A DNA stretch of 64,000 nucleotides, taken from contig NZ_UHCT01000001.1 in NCBI RefSeq assembly GCF_900458435.1, positions 2,046,001-2,110,000 on the forward strand, read 5' to 3'. The notes beneath the pieces were generated by a model. The model saw only the letters and a list, made by a program, of their open reading frames with translations. It did no database searches and was not told where the DNA came from. The stretch is from Staphylococcus carnosus (GTDB lineage Bacteria > Bacillota > Bacilli > Staphylococcales > Staphylococcaceae). Of this stretch, positions 41,206 to 51,818 are shown piece by piece (positions within the stretch are counted from its first letter, which is position 1; each line of letters starts with the position of its first letter). A program made the translations under genes and the position numbers.

Positions 41206-41228
41206 TCTTGAATGTTCACTTTGACTCA

Positions 41229-41255
41229 CCTCCTTTAATTCCGCTCGATTGTGGG
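41229..41255. repeat. Cassette-boundary repeat R2
   Basis: 27 bp differing from R1 at one position. It separates the two rightward cassettes. On its right side an extended -10 (TGATATAAT, 41259-41267) starts the next rightward gene. Confidence 0.75.
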
Positions 41256-41286
41256 TTTTGATATAATCACCTAAGGAGGTGATATT

Positions 41287-41511
41287 ATGAACATTGATAA
41301 CATCCGAACATTTCTGAATCGATACGAGGATATGTTTTTAAGACTCCACTTAGATAATGGCGATAATGTTGAAGTTGAAGTTTTAGAAAACACACCTTCA
41401 ATCGCAGGTATTCTTCAAGTCAAAAAACCTGAAAAGATCATCGTTAATTTAGACAGAGTGGTTTGGATAGAATATTTAAATACTAGTTCTGAACCACCAA
41501 AATTTATCTAG
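41287..41511 (+). CDS. 74-aa beta-rich protein of cassette B
   Basis: Ribosome site AAGGAGGTGAT and an extended -10 promoter precede it. The sequence has strand-like FLRLHLDNGDNVEVEVLE and KIIVNLDRVVWIEYL, suggesting a small beta barrel (Sm/SH3-like). No family recognised. Own terminator at 41533-41577. Confidence 0.6.
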   Translation: MNIDNIRTFLNRYEDMFLRLHLDNGDNVEVEVLENTPSIAGILQVKKPEKIIVNLDRVVWIEYLNTSSEPPKFI

Positions 41512-41650
41512 TGACTTCTTTGTAAGCTAAGACCAAATTCGCAGTTGCCTCAATCAACTGTGGGTTTGGGTTTTTTTGTATTTCTTTTAATAAAATATTG
41601 ATCGTTTCATACATTGTGTTCGGGTTCGTTTTCAAAGAGTTTTCTTGCAT
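41504..41650 (-). CDS. 48-aa leftward protein after the antirepressor
   Basis: MQENSLKTNPNTMYETINIL... with a strong ribosome site (AAAGGAGGTGA) immediately after the antirepressor stop. It is a helical, soluble peptide. It overlaps the rightward terminator region and the end of the 74-aa gene, so one of the two readings may be secondary. Confidence 0.5.
   Translation of the reverse strand: MQENSLKTNPNTMYETINILLKEIQKNPNPQLIEATANLVLAYKEVTR
41533..41577 (+). terminator. Terminator of cassette B
   Basis: Stem formed by CCAAA...CAGTTG and CAACTG...TTTGG with bulges, followed by seven T, just past the rightward 74-aa gene. Confidence 0.7.
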
Positions 41651-41658
41651 TCCATTCA

Positions 41659-41685
41659 CCTCCTTTAACCTCTCTCGATTGTGGG
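41659..41685. repeat. Cassette-boundary repeat R3 (antirepressor 3' end)
   Basis: The genuine antirepressor C-terminus LPTIERG, its stop and the following ribosome site. R1 and R2 are near-copies of this stretch. It is the likely source or recombination partner of the cassette repeats. Confidence 0.75.
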
Positions 41686-42432
41686 CAGGATATTGTTGTC
41701 TTTGAGCAAGTCATAAATGAACAGTCTGCCCTTTTGCGTCCATTTAGTAGTGACTTTTGAGTGTTCTTCATCTAATGCATATGTGCTTGTATGTGTGTAA
41801 CCTTTATCTTGATGTTTCGCGTATAACAACCAAATATCGCCATGTTTATATTGAACGCCTAATTCATGCAACAACTTGTTCAGCGCTCTAGCACTCATTC
41901 CGTAATCTTTAGCAATCTTGCTTACTGATAATAAAGATTTGTTTTGTAGAACCAGATCGTAATAAGTAGCTTTGGGTTTCAGTTCATGCACCTGTTGTTC
42001 TGCAACCAAACGACCTTCACGTTCTTTTTTAAATTCAGTTAAGATATTAATGATGTAATCCGGATTCTGGATCGTTTGTTCAATCACGCTATCCGTTGCG
42101 TAGATTCCATGTTTGCGAATTGCTGGTAAAACTTTTGATGTTACCCATCTTTTGAAACGTTTTGCTGATTCTAATTTTGATGAGAAGATTAAACTGTATA
42201 ATCCTGATTCATTAACTGCCGTAAGTCCTCGATTTGGCAAATTTTCTAAAGTCGTGTTTCGCGACGTTAGAATTTTCTTATCATCTTCATCAACATGTTT
42301 ATTTAACGCATCACGTGTATTTGAGTATCCTAAAACTTCCGCCACATCTTTTCCTACAAAATAAGGTTCATCATCCATTATTAATGTCCTTACTGGTAAT
42401 TCTTCGAAATTAAATACTTGTAATTCGCTCAT
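41665..42432 (-). CDS. ant: Phage antirepressor (BRO-N + KilAC)
   Basis: 255 residues. BRO-N domain (about 1-110: FNFEELPVRTLIMDDEPYFVG, DVAEVLGYSNTRDALNKHV, ESGLYSLIFSSKLESAKRFKRWVTSEVLPAIRKHG-type core) and a C-terminal KilAC/ANT domain (about 140-250: LLSVSKIAKDYGMSARALN). It should counter the CI-like repressor on induction. An operator-like palindrome lies just upstream. Confidence 0.9.
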   Translation of the reverse strand: MSELQVFNFEELPVRTLIMDDEPYFVGKDVAEVLGYSNTRDALNKHVDEDDKKILTSRNTTLENLPNRGLTAVNESGLYSLIFSSKLESAKRFKRWVTSKVLPAIRKHGIYATDSVIEQTIQNPDYIINILTEFKKEREGRLVAEQQVHELKPKATYYDLVLQNKSLLSVSKIAKDYGMSARALNKLLHELGVQYKHGDIWLLYAKHQDKGYTHTSTYALDEEHSKVTTKWTQKGRLFIYDLLKDNNILPTIERG

Positions 42433-42449
42433 TTATAACCCTCCTCTCA

Positions 42450-42466
42450 TTTCGGAAAAACCGAAA
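42450..42466. promoter_or_regulatory. Operator-like palindrome O1
   Basis: TTTCGGAAAAACCGAAA, a perfect inverted repeat with a 5-bp centre, between the Cro-like gene and the antirepressor. The same half-sites and spacing recur at 42737-42752. Confidence 0.6.
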
Positions 42467-42468
42467 CG

Positions 42469-42696
42469 TTAATCAAAAAAAATATTGTCCGTACCTATAC
42501 CTAATGCTTCAGCGATTCTCTTAATTGTAGAATATCTTGCGTTTCTGATATTCTTAGTATCATCTTCGTAATTCTGAATAGTCCGTTCTGTCACTTCTGC
42601 CTGTTTGGCAAGGCTCTTTTGAGTTAAACCCTTCATTTTACGCCAATTCGCTAAAGGTAAGACGATAGGTTTACCATGCTCGTCCTTAATGAACAT
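42469..42696 (-). CDS. cro: Cro-like XRE regulator
   Basis: 75 residues with one HTH_XRE domain (WRKMKGLTQKSLAKQAEVTERT). Divergent from the CI-like gene, first gene of the leftward early operon. Expected to repress the lysogeny promoter. Confidence 0.85.
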   Translation of the reverse strand: MFIKDEHGKPIVLPLANWRKMKGLTQKSLAKQAEVTERTIQNYEDDTKNIRNARYSTIKRIAEALGIGTDNIFFD

Positions 42697-42736
42697 TTAC
42701 TCACCTCTTTCGATTTGGTATGTACATAGTGTATCA

Positions 42737-42792
42737 TTTCGGTTATTCCGAAGTCAAGAAAAATAATTCATTTTATCCGAAATTTTTTTCGG
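42737..42792. promoter_or_regulatory. Lysis-lysogeny operator region
   Basis: Between the divergent cro and cI genes lie TTTCGGTTATTCCGAA (42737-42752) and CCGAAATTTTTTTCGG (42777-42792), both built from TTTCGG/CCGAAA half-sites as in O1. A -10 TATAAT for cI is at 42823-42828. These are likely CI/Cro binding sites. Confidence 0.65.
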
Positions 42793-42870
42793 TTTTTCTG
42801 TTTTCTTTTTCAGGTTTTTGTGTATAATATAGGTAGATATTTAAAAAACATAGATTTAGGGGGCATTAAA

Positions 42871-43194
42871 ATGTTTAGCCGAAATTTAAAATACTTACGT
42901 CAGAAAAATGGATTAGAACAGATTGATTTAGCACATAAATTAGGCAGAAAAAGTGCCTCTAGTATTAGTGAATGGGAAAAAGGTAAATACACACCTAAAA
43001 TGTCAACTTTAAACAAACTTGCAGAAATTTTTAATGTAAGTATAGATGAATTGATGAACGAAGATTTAGAGAATGGCACAAGTTCCGAACCAAAAACTTT
43101 AGCTGCACATTTAGAAGGACAAGACTATACGCAAGAAGAATTAGATAAAATTTTAGAATTTGCAGAAATGGTAAGAAAAAGTAGAGATAAATAA
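42871..43194 (+). CDS. cI: CI-like XRE repressor
   Basis: 107 residues from ATG 42871 (GGGGG upstream). N-terminal HTH (LKYLRQKNGLEQIDLAHKLG...SASSISEWEKGKYTP), then a short C-terminal region ending in a helix (TQEELDKILEFAEMVRKS). It lacks a LexA-like self-cleavage domain, so induction probably uses the metallopeptidase-like neighbour and/or the antirepressor. Confidence 0.85.
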   Translation: MFSRNLKYLRQKNGLEQIDLAHKLGRKSASSISEWEKGKYTPKMSTLNKLAEIFNVSIDELMNEDLENGTSSEPKTLAAHLEGQDYTQEELDKILEFAEMVRKSRDK

Positions 43195-43209
43195 AGGAGT
43201 TGCTGCTAT

Positions 43210-43674
43210 ATGAGTAAATACGAAAAAATGTTAATCACACATGAAAATATAGCGATAAAAGATACGTTTGAATTACCTGGCAAATTCAAAGGTTTTTACA
43301 CAGATGGCGTAATATTGATAGACAAATATTTAAGTCCTAAAGAAAAAGTTGAAGTGTTGGCCGAAGAAATAGCACATTGCAAATTTACATATGGAAACAT
43401 TATAGATGAAAGCGAAATGTTTAATCGAAAATTAGAGTTGAAAGCGAAACGTATGGGCGCGGAAATGATTATAACTCTGAGTGGAATTATCAATGCATTC
43501 GAACATGGCATCTATAATCTATATGAACTTGCCGAATACTTTGAGGTATCGCAACATTATGTTTTAAATGCAATAAAACACTACAAAATGAAACTTGGTT
43601 TATCAACCTGCCATGATGGTTATCTCATTCGATTTGAGCCGTTGCAGGTTTTTAAATATATAGATAAAGAATAA
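43210..43674 (+). CDS. ImmA/IrrE-like metallopeptidase family protein
   Basis: 154 residues with the ImmA/IrrE layout, directly downstream of the repressor. The zinc helix reads LAEEIAHCKFTYG: the final His is kept, but the first His of HExxH is Glu, as I recall for many staphylococcal phage members. It may cleave or bind the repressor during the SOS response. Ribosome site AAAGGAG. Confidence 0.8.
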   Translation: MSKYEKMLITHENIAIKDTFELPGKFKGFYTDGVILIDKYLSPKEKVEVLAEEIAHCKFTYGNIIDESEMFNRKLELKAKRMGAEMIITLSGIINAFEHGIYNLYELAEYFEVSQHYVLNAIKHYKMKLGLSTCHDGYLIRFEPLQVFKYIDKE

Positions 43675-43688
43675 GGAGATGTTATTTT

Positions 43689-43844
43689 GAAAGAAAATAT
43701 ATAACTGAAACAAAAAATCATAAATTACAAACTTTAAAAGATTACTTTAATTTAGATGACGGATGTTCACATGATGCTTTAAATGATGCGAAAGCAACTG
43801 GTGAATTAGCTTTACTTTTAATCGAAAGACAAAATAATCTTTAG
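43689..43844 (+). pseudogene. Remnant of a DnaQ-like exonuclease
   Basis: A 51-codon frame without a usable start reads NHKLQTLKDYFNLDDG then CSHDALNDAKATGELALLL, the ExoIII motif (HDAxxDAxAT) of DEDDh 3'-5' exonucleases. The ExoI and ExoII motifs are missing. It is the truncated 3' end of an exonuclease gene left in the lysogeny module. Confidence 0.6.
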
Positions 43845-44015
43845 GAATGTTCCTATCCCGGTCCTATATGCCAATATCAAATAAGCACCTAATTCTGTAA
43901 ATAAGCGTTTAACTTGACAGGGCATTCACTTGCCCTATTTTTTATCCCCTCCAGTATGGGGCGAATAGGTATAAAAATAACGCCTACGTTAGTAGACGCT
44001 GAAAGGTGAAATGAT

Positions 44016-44198
44016 ATGAAAATTAAAAATTATACATTAACTTATGATAATTATAGAAATTTAATTACCATTTATGCTGAGACAGAGTCAGGTAAACCTT
44101 TCAGCTATGTATTTAGTGAAGACCAAACAGTTAGAGAAATAAGAGAGAAGTTAATAGAAATAGCTAATAAATTGGAGCAAAATGAACAAGTAGAGTAG
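44016..44198 (+). CDS. 60-aa phage protein, uncharacterised
   Basis: MKIKNYTLTYDNYRNLITIY then a helical C-terminus; ribosome site AAAGGTG. It lies between the exonuclease remnant and the integrase with its own terminator. No family recognised. Confidence 0.55.
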   Translation: MKIKNYTLTYDNYRNLITIYAETESGKPFSYVFSEDQTVREIREKLIEIANKLEQNEQVE

Positions 44199-44211
44199 TG
44201 TATGTAATACA

Positions 44212-44250
44212 AAAACCTCAACTACTAATGATATTAATAGCCGAGGTTTT
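44212..44250 (+). terminator. Terminator after the 60-aa gene
   Basis: Stem AAAACCTC/GAGGTTTT with a 23-nt loop, followed by TTTT. Ends the rightward lysogeny transcript before the integrase unit. Confidence 0.6.
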
Positions 44251-44335
44251 GCAGTTTACTTTCAAAAAATTGGGAGATGTTTATAAATCTACCTATTTTA
44301 GGAGAGTATTAATTATACCAAAATCAATTTGAAAA

Positions 44336-44584
44336 TACCAGCTTCTATATAGCGTGGGAGCTAAAGAAGCTGGTATCAACTTTTGTAAATATAGGGGTTT
44401 TCGCTGCGGTTTCACCCGCATATTTATTTTAACACATTATAGATATTTTAAAAATAAATATGTAAGAGATAATGGCGGAGTATTAAAAGTAAACAAAATA
44501 AATTACAATAGCGACTTTTATATCGACGCCGACAATAAAGTTTTGAAACTTGAAATTCACAATACTTTTTATGATGAAATGTAA
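44336..44584 (+). pseudogene. Degenerate ORF behind a hairpin
   Basis: A hairpin (ATACCAGCTTC/GAAGCTGGTAT, 44336-44379) is followed by a frame whose last ~35 codons look coding (KINYNSDFYIDADNKVLKLE), with GGCGGAG upstream but no ATG, GTG or TTG in place. A GTG at 44354 lies inside the hairpin. Probably a decayed gene end. Confidence 0.3.
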
Positions 44585-44615
44585 AATTATGTTCACTTAA
44601 CAAATCAATAGCTCT

Positions 44616-44648
44616 AGGGTACACCACCGTACCCTTATTATTTTTTAC
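44616..44648 (+). terminator. Terminator upstream of the integrase
   Basis: Stem AGGGTAC/GTACCCT with a 6-nt loop and a T-rich tail. It isolates int from upstream rightward transcription. Confidence 0.7.
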
Positions 44649-44674
44649 CTTTTTTTGAGGAGGAATGAGTAAAA

Positions 44675-45724
44675 ATGCCAGTATATAAAGATAGTAGTAC
44701 AAACAAATGGTATTTTTCCGTCAGATATAAAGATGTTTATGGCAACAATAAACGCAAAATGAAACGAGGATATAACACTAAAAGAGAAGCTAAGTATGCA
44801 GAAGCTGCTTTTTTAAACGATATCAATGAAGGTTATAGCGATTCAAATACATTTGATTATGTATTTAATCATTACTTAGAACACAGTGATCTAAGACCTA
44901 AAACTAAAAAGCGCAAAATAAATGAATATAACCGGCACTTTAAAGATAAATTCGGACATATTAATATGAATAAAATTACGCAGAACCAATGCCAAGAGTT
45001 CCGCAAATATTTAATGGATAATATTCCTTCCACTAACACAGCACGCACAATATGGTCTGGTTTCAAAGTAGTCATCAATTACGCTAAAAAATACTTTGGT
45101 TTACGTACTGACCCTACTATTTCTATCAAGCCAATTCCGCGCATAAAAACTAAACCGAAATACATGTTGAGAGAAGAATTTGATGAGCGTGTGAAAGAAG
45201 TAGAAGAACAAGATTATCAAGAATTGTTTAAGCTCATGTTCTATACTGGATTGAGAATTGGAGAAGCTATGGCTTTAGTATGGACCGATTATAATAAATA
45301 TAAAAAAGAGATATCCATAGACAAAACTATGGACATCTCCAACAGAACAATATATCCACGTCCTAAAACTGACAGTTCAGAAGATATTGTTCCACTACCT
45401 AATTTTATTAATGAAATGTTAGCTGAACGTTACCAACGCGAAAAAGCAGCTAACAAGTATTTTGATGAACGCAGCTATTTCATTTTCGGTGGAATAGCAC
45501 CTAAACATTATAGCCATGTTCATAAAAAATTTCAAAAGGCTTTTCCACAATATAACATACACACGCTGAGACATTCTTACGCATCTTATCTTGCAAATAA
45601 CGGTGTAGATATTTTCGTTTTACAGTCACTTATGAGACACGCTCAAATCACTGAAACGATGGGCACTTACAGCCATTTATACACCCAGAAAAAGCATGAT
45701 GCGATAGCCATATTTGATGAGTAA
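44675..45724 (+). CDS. int: Tyrosine integrase
   Basis: 349 residues: an N-terminal AP2-like arm-binding region (about 1-55: YKDSSTNKWYFSVRYKD), a SAM-like core-binding domain (about 60-150) and a catalytic domain with Arg in TGLRIGEAM, HTLRHSYAS, LMRHAQITETMGTYSHL (catalytic Tyr near the end). It recombines the phage attP with the sufB 3' end. Ribosome site GAGGAGG. It ends 80 bp from the att core, facing sufB. Confidence 0.95.
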   Translation: MPVYKDSSTNKWYFSVRYKDVYGNNKRKMKRGYNTKREAKYAEAAFLNDINEGYSDSNTFDYVFNHYLEHSDLRPKTKKRKINEYNRHFKDKFGHINMNKITQNQCQEFRKYLMDNIPSTNTARTIWSGFKVVINYAKKYFGLRTDPTISIKPIPRIKTKPKYMLREEFDERVKEVEEQDYQELFKLMFYTGLRIGEAMALVWTDYNKYKKEISIDKTMDISNRTIYPRPKTDSSEDIVPLPNFINEMLAERYQREKAANKYFDERSYFIFGGIAPKHYSHVHKKFQKAFPQYNIHTLRHSYASYLANNGVDIFVLQSLMRHAQITETMGTYSHLYTQKKHDAIAIFDE

Positions 45725-45745
45725 ATGGTATCAAAATGGTATCAA
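45725..45745. promoter_or_regulatory. Integrase arm-type sites, right end
   Basis: ATGGTATCAAA repeated twice in tandem directly after the int stop, matching the sites at 464-487 and 3022-3033. Likely arm-type binding sites for the integrase. Confidence 0.6.
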
Positions 45746-45791
45746 TAGCCTTTTTTCAACTTCGAGAATGGCTCAACCACGCCTCTGAAGG

Positions 45792-47189
45792 CTATCCGAT
45801 ACTACCTTCCATTTCGAATTTAATCAAACGGTTCATTTCTACTGCATATTCCATTGGTAGTTCTTTAGTAAATGGTTCGATGAAGCCCATTACGATCATT
45901 TCAGTAGCTTCTTCTTCTGAAATACCGCGACTCATCAAGTAGAAGAGTTGTTCTTCTGATACTTTAGATACTTTCGCTTCATGTTCTAATGAAATGTCAT
46001 CATTCATGATTTCATTGTAAGGAATTGTATCTGAAGTTGATTTGTTGTCTAAGATTAACGTATCACATTCAATGTTCGCACGTGCACCTTTGGCTTTACG
46101 ACCGAATTTAACGATACCACGGTAAACAACTTTACCGCCATCTTTAGAAATTGATTTAGAAACAATAGTAGAAGATGTGTTTGGCGCTAAGTGAATCATT
46201 TTAGCTCCTGCATCTTGTACTTGACCTTTACCTGCTAATGCAATTGAAAGCGTGCTGCCTTTAGCACCTTCGCCTGCTAATACACAGTTAGGATATTTCA
46301 TAGTCAATTTAGAACCTAAGTTACCATCAACCCATTCCATATTACCATTCTCATGAACCATTGTACGTTTTGTAACTAAGTTATAAACGTTGTTAGCCCA
46401 GTTTTGAATTGTAGTATAACGAACATGCGCATCTTTGTGTACAAAGATTTCTACTACTGCTGAGTGTAGAGAGTTTGTTGTATAAACAGGTGCTGTACAA
46501 CCTTCAACATAGTTAACTGATGCACCTTCATCAGCAATAATCAATGTTCGTTCGAATTGACCCATGTTTTCTGAGTTGATACGGAAGTATGCTTGTAATG
46601 GTGTATCTAATTTAATATTTTTTGGTACATAGATGAATGAACCACCTGACCAAACTGCTGAGTTTAATGCAGCGAATTTATTATCGCCAGCTGGAACAAC
46701 TGATGCGAAATATTCTTTGAATAATTCTTCATGTTCTCTCAATGCAGAGTCAGTATCTTTAAAGATAACACCTTTTTCTTCTAATTCTTCTTCCATATTT
46801 TGGTAAACAACTTCAGATTCATACTGTGCAGAAACACCAGCAAGGTATTTTTGTTCTGCTTCAGGGATACCTAAACGGTCGAAAGTACGTTTGATTTCTT
46901 CAGGTACTTCGTCCCAAGAACGTTCAGCATGTTCTGATGGTTTAACGTAATAAGTGATATCATCAAAATTTAATTCTGATAAGTCGCCACCCCATTGAGG
47001 CATTGGCATTTTATAGAATAACTTCAATGCTTTTAGACGGAAGTCTAACATCCATTGAGGTTCTTCTTTCATTTTAGAAATTTCAGTTACGATATTTTCT
47101 GTTAATCCTCGTTCTGATCTGAAAATGGAAACATCTTCGTCGTGGAAACCATATTTGTAATCCCCAACATCAGGTGCTTGTTTAGCCAT
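45792..47189 (-). CDS. sufB: SufB, Fe-S cluster scaffold subunit
   Basis: 465 residues from ATG 47189 (AAAGGAG upstream), the length I know for staphylococcal SufB. With SufC and SufD it forms the SufBCD scaffold complex that builds iron-sulfur clusters. It ends FEMEGSIG; the last four codons and stop come from the phage attP, with synonymous changes, so integration leaves the protein unchanged. Last gene of sufCDSUB. Confidence 0.97.
   Translation of the reverse strand: MAKQAPDVGDYKYGFHDEDVSIFRSERGLTENIVTEISKMKEEPQWMLDFRLKALKLFYKMPMPQWGGDLSELNFDDITYYVKPSEHAERSWDEVPEEIKRTFDRLGIPEAEQKYLAGVSAQYESEVVYQNMEEELEEKGVIFKDTDSALREHEELFKEYFASVVPAGDNKFAALNSAVWSGGSFIYVPKNIKLDTPLQAYFRINSENMGQFERTLIIADEGASVNYVEGCTAPVYTTNSLHSAVVEIFVHKDAHVRYTTIQNWANNVYNLVTKRTMVHENGNMEWVDGNLGSKLTMKYPNCVLAGEGAKGSTLSIALAGKGQVQDAGAKMIHLAPNTSSTIVSKSISKDGGKVVYRGIVKFGRKAKGARANIECDTLILDNKSTSDTIPYNEIMNDDISLEHEAKVSKVSEEQLFYLMSRGISEEEATEMIVMGFIEPFTKELPMEYAVEMNRLIKFEMEGSIG
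45805..45817. other. Attachment core 3 (prophage/sufB junction)
   Basis: Third copy of CCTTCCATTTCGA, inside the last codons of sufB. DNA to the left is phage and supplies the final GSIG and stop; DNA to the right is the chromosomal sufB body. Confidence 0.88.
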
Positions 47190-47198
47190 TTCAATCAC

Positions 47199-47419
47199 TC
47201 CTTTTATATAATCAACACGATATAATTTACACGTGACAATATTTCAATTTAATAGAGCATCTTGTTGATTGTCCGAATAAGTCGAGTTTGAAAACTGAAC
47301 TTATTATAAATTGTATTATCTGCTCTAAGATAACACTTTATGTTACTAGCTTATCATTTAACTGGTTTATTCGAAACCTTATAAACCAGCTGCTTATATT
47401 TTACCCGTTATATACTGAC
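47199..47419. other. Intergenic sufU-sufB
   Basis: A 220-bp A/T-rich gap inside the operon with no convincing gene. It contains a hairpin CTGGTTTAT/ATAAACCAG near 47358-47386 that could act in mRNA processing or attenuation. Confidence 0.4.
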
Positions 47420-49286
<1,867 letters not shown>

Positions 49287-49314
49287 TTATTCTCTCCTGC
49301 CTAGCTTATCTCTA

Positions 49315-50622
49315 TTATTTTGCTACTTTTAATTCAATAACTTCACGTAATTGACGTTTAACGTCTTCAATTGGTAATTCTCTAACTACTGGGTCTAAGA
49401 ATCCGTGAATAACTAAGCGTTCTGCTTCTTGTTGAGAAATTCCTCGACTCATTAAGTAGTAAAGTTGTTCATCATCTACACGACCAACAGAAGCTGCGTG
49501 TCCTGCCTCAACATCATCTTCATCAATTAAAAGAATTGGGTTCGCATCTCCGCGTGCTTTTTCAGAAAGCATTAAGACACGAGATTCTTGGTTCGCTACT
49601 GATTTAGAACCGCCATGTTTGATATAACCAATACCATTAAAGATAATTGTTGCACTATCTTCTACAACACCGTGTTTTAAGATGTAGCCATCTGTTTCGA
49701 CACCATATTGTACAATTTTAGATGTGACATTTGATTTTTGAGAACCTGTACCTACAGCTACTGATTTCAATTCGCTTGTAGAACGATCACCAATCAAGTT
49801 TGTTGTATTATCAATGATTTGGTTGCCTTCGTTCATTAAACCAAGTGCCCAGTTGATTGAAGCATCTGCTTCAGTCACACCGCGACGGATGATGTGTCCA
49901 GTAAATCCTTTATCTAAATAATCTACTGCACCATAAGTGATTTTTGAATTTGCCCCTGCAATTACTTCTGAGACAATATTCACTTGACTGCCTTCTCCGC
50001 TCACATCAGAAAGATAGTTTTCTACGTAAGTCACTTCAGCACTTTGTTCAGTCGCAATAATAACGTGATTGAAGAAACTTGCATTTTCATCATCATGCAA
50101 TACAACATATTGAATTGGGTTTTCTACTACAACATTTTTAGGTACATAAACAAATATGCCGCCATTAATTAATGCTGTGTGTAAAGCAGTTAATCGATGT
50201 TCATCTACAGTTACTGCATCTTGCATCAAGTATTTTTGTACTAAATCACCATGATTAACTAGAGCTTCTGCTAAACCTTCAATAATTACGCCGTCTTTTT
50301 GTGCTGATTCAGAAACACGAGAGAAAGCTAATGTGTTGTTGTGTTGGATTATCAAGTTTTCTGATTTTTCCACATCGATAACTTTTTCAATTGAATCAGG
50401 TACATCATTAATATCTTTATATTTATCAGAAGTAGTTTCTAATTGTTTAAATGAGTCAAAATCCCATTTGTCGATTTTTGTTTTATCTGGTTTTGGCATT
50501 TCCAAAGTTTCAGTAAGTTTCAATGCTTCTTTACGTAAATCTGTCATCCAAGAAGGTTCATTGTGGGCTTGTGAATATTCAACAAGTTCTGCTTCAGAAA
50601 TGTTCAAAGTTTCAGTCGTCAT
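49315..50622 (-). CDS. sufD: SufD, Fe-S assembly subunit
   Basis: 435 residues, with the beta-helix core common to SufB/SufD ([45 protein letters not shown]). It dimerises with SufB on the SufC2 ATPase. Third gene region of sufCDSUB; 170 bp separate it from sufS. Confidence 0.96.
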   Translation of the reverse strand: MTTETLNISEAELVEYSQAHNEPSWMTDLRKEALKLTETLEMPKPDKTKIDKWDFDSFKQLETTSDKYKDINDVPDSIEKVIDVEKSENLIIQHNNTLAFSRVSESAQKDGVIIEGLAEALVNHGDLVQKYLMQDAVTVDEHRLTALHTALINGGIFVYVPKNVVVENPIQYVVLHDDENASFFNHVIIATEQSAEVTYVENYLSDVSGEGSQVNIVSEVIAGANSKITYGAVDYLDKGFTGHIIRRGVTEADASINWALGLMNEGNQIIDNTTNLIGDRSTSELKSVAVGTGSQKSNVTSKIVQYGVETDGYILKHGVVEDSATIIFNGIGYIKHGGSKSVANQESRVLMLSEKARGDANPILLIDEDDVEAGHAASVGRVDDEQLYYLMSRGISQQEAERLVIHGFLDPVVRELPIEDVKRQLREVIELKVAK

Positions 50623-50687
50623 AACTTCATTTCCTCCTAACGATACTTATAACATTTAATCAGTTGTCTTATCAGTTTGCATTAAAA

Positions 50688-51446
50688 TTATGCTTCACTG
50701 AATTCTTCTTTAACCCATTCGTAACCTTCGTTTTCAAGACGTTGTGCTAATTCTTCTCCGCCTGTTTTAACGATTTTGCCGTTATACATAACGTGTACGA
50801 AATCTGGAGTGATGTAGTTTAATAAACGTTGGTAGTGAGTAATAATTAATGAACCGAAGTCATCTCCGCGCATTTCATTAATACCTTTAGATACAACTTT
50901 CAATGCGTCGATATCTAAACCTGAGTCAATTTCGTCAAGGATTGCAAATTTAGGTTGCAACATCATTAATTGTAAAATTTCGTTACGTTTTTTCTCACCG
51001 CCAGAGAATCCTTCGTTAAGGTAACGTTGCGCCATATTTGGATCCATATCCAAGAATTCCATCTCTTTATCTAATTTCTTAATGAATTGCATTAAGTTGA
51101 TTTCTTTACCTTCTTCACGTTTAGCATTGATTGCTGAACGCATGAAGTCAGCATTTGTTACACCAGTAATTTCTGATGGATATTGCATAGCTAAGAATAA
51201 ACCTGCTTTTGCACGTTCATCTACTTCTAATTCTAAAACATTTACACCGTCAAGTAGTACTTCACCTTGTGTAACTGTATATGCAGGGTGACCCATGATA
51301 GCAGCTGATAGTGTAGATTTACCAGTACCGTTTGGTCCCATAACTGCATGAATTTCTCCAGTATTAATTGTTAAATTAACACCTTTTAAGATTTCTTTAT
51401 CCTCAATAGACACGTGTAAGTCTTTAATCTCCAATGTTGATGGCAT
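50688..51446 (-). CDS. sufC: SufC, ABC-type ATPase
   Basis: 253 residues from ATG 51446 (GGAGGG upstream). Walker [10 protein letters not shown], signature FSGGEKKR, Walker [14 protein letters not shown]. It powers SufBCD. First gene of the operon. Confidence 0.97.
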   Translation of the reverse strand: MPSTLEIKDLHVSIEDKEILKGVNLTINTGEIHAVMGPNGTGKSTLSAAIMGHPAYTVTQGEVLLDGVNVLELEVDERAKAGLFLAMQYPSEITGVTNADFMRSAINAKREEGKEINLMQFIKKLDKEMEFLDMDPNMAQRYLNEGFSGGEKKRNEILQLMMLQPKFAILDEIDSGLDIDALKVVSKGINEMRGDDFGSLIITHYQRLLNYITPDFVHVMYNGKIVKTGGEELAQRLENEGYEWVKEEFSEA

Positions 51447-51488
51447 TAAAAGTCCCTCCGTAAACATAAATAGTATTTCATATACTAG

Positions 51489-51515
51489 TTTATAATAATT
51501 TTAATCTGTAGTCAA
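51489..51515 (-). promoter_or_regulatory. Probable suf operon promoter
   Basis: Minus-strand -35 TTGACT (51510-51515) with a -10-like TATAAA or TAAACT near 51487-51494. It lies 40-70 bp upstream of sufC. Confidence 0.45.
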
Positions 51516-51768
51516 AACCGCACTACATTGGTACATTTATAAATTATAACGCAATTGAACCCTATAATAAACCTTTTAAGCACCTAAATTAAAAGAATTC
51601 TAATATAGTAATCACTATTAAATCTATAATTTTTCGTGATTTAATTCACTAAAATAATTCTTTCTCATTCTCATTTTCTTACGGCTAATTATCATTTCCA
51701 ATATTTTTGTCACAATAATAATATTGACAAATTTCAACAAGTTAAGCATTCTACTTCCGATTGCAAAA
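51516..51768. other. Intergenic upstream of suf, no gene seen
   Basis: A/T-rich spacer between the suf promoter and the metQ terminator. I see no coding frame or clear RNA element. Confidence 0.5.
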
Positions 51769-51805
51769 GAAAAAACTCCTCCAACCTAACAGGTCAGAGG
51801 AGTAA
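51769..51805 (-). terminator. Terminator after metQ
   Basis: Stem ACTCCTC..ACCT/AGGT..GAGGAGT followed on the minus strand by six T, 14 bp past the metQ stop. Confidence 0.85.
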
Positions 51806-51818
51806 GAAAATCATTATA

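Noticed and set aside
41064..41219. Leftward 51-codon frame starting at GTG after the ribosome site in repeat R2
   Set aside because: Its body is mostly antisense to the rightward 80-aa gene and its terminator; it is better explained as leftover from duplication of the gene-end repeat.
40344..41650. Possible CRISPR locus because of the Cas2-like protein and nearby 27-bp repeats
   Set aside because: There are only three repeats, about 400 bp apart, with genes between them, and they decode as a gene end plus ribosome site. No cas1 or other cas gene is present.
43350..43420. Loss of function of the ImmA/IrrE-like protein because HExxH reads EEIAH
   Set aside because: This substitution is, as far as I recall, usual in the staphylococcal phage members, so it is not evidence of decay here.
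45744..45796. Inverted repeat ATAGCCTT/AAGGCTAT as int or sufB terminator
   Set aside because: The loop is about 35 nt and there is no T tract directly after the second arm, so function is doubtful.
45736..45942. Plus-strand frame spanning the right att junction
   Set aside because: It is antisense to the sufB end and has no ribosome site; it only reflects the open complement of sufB.
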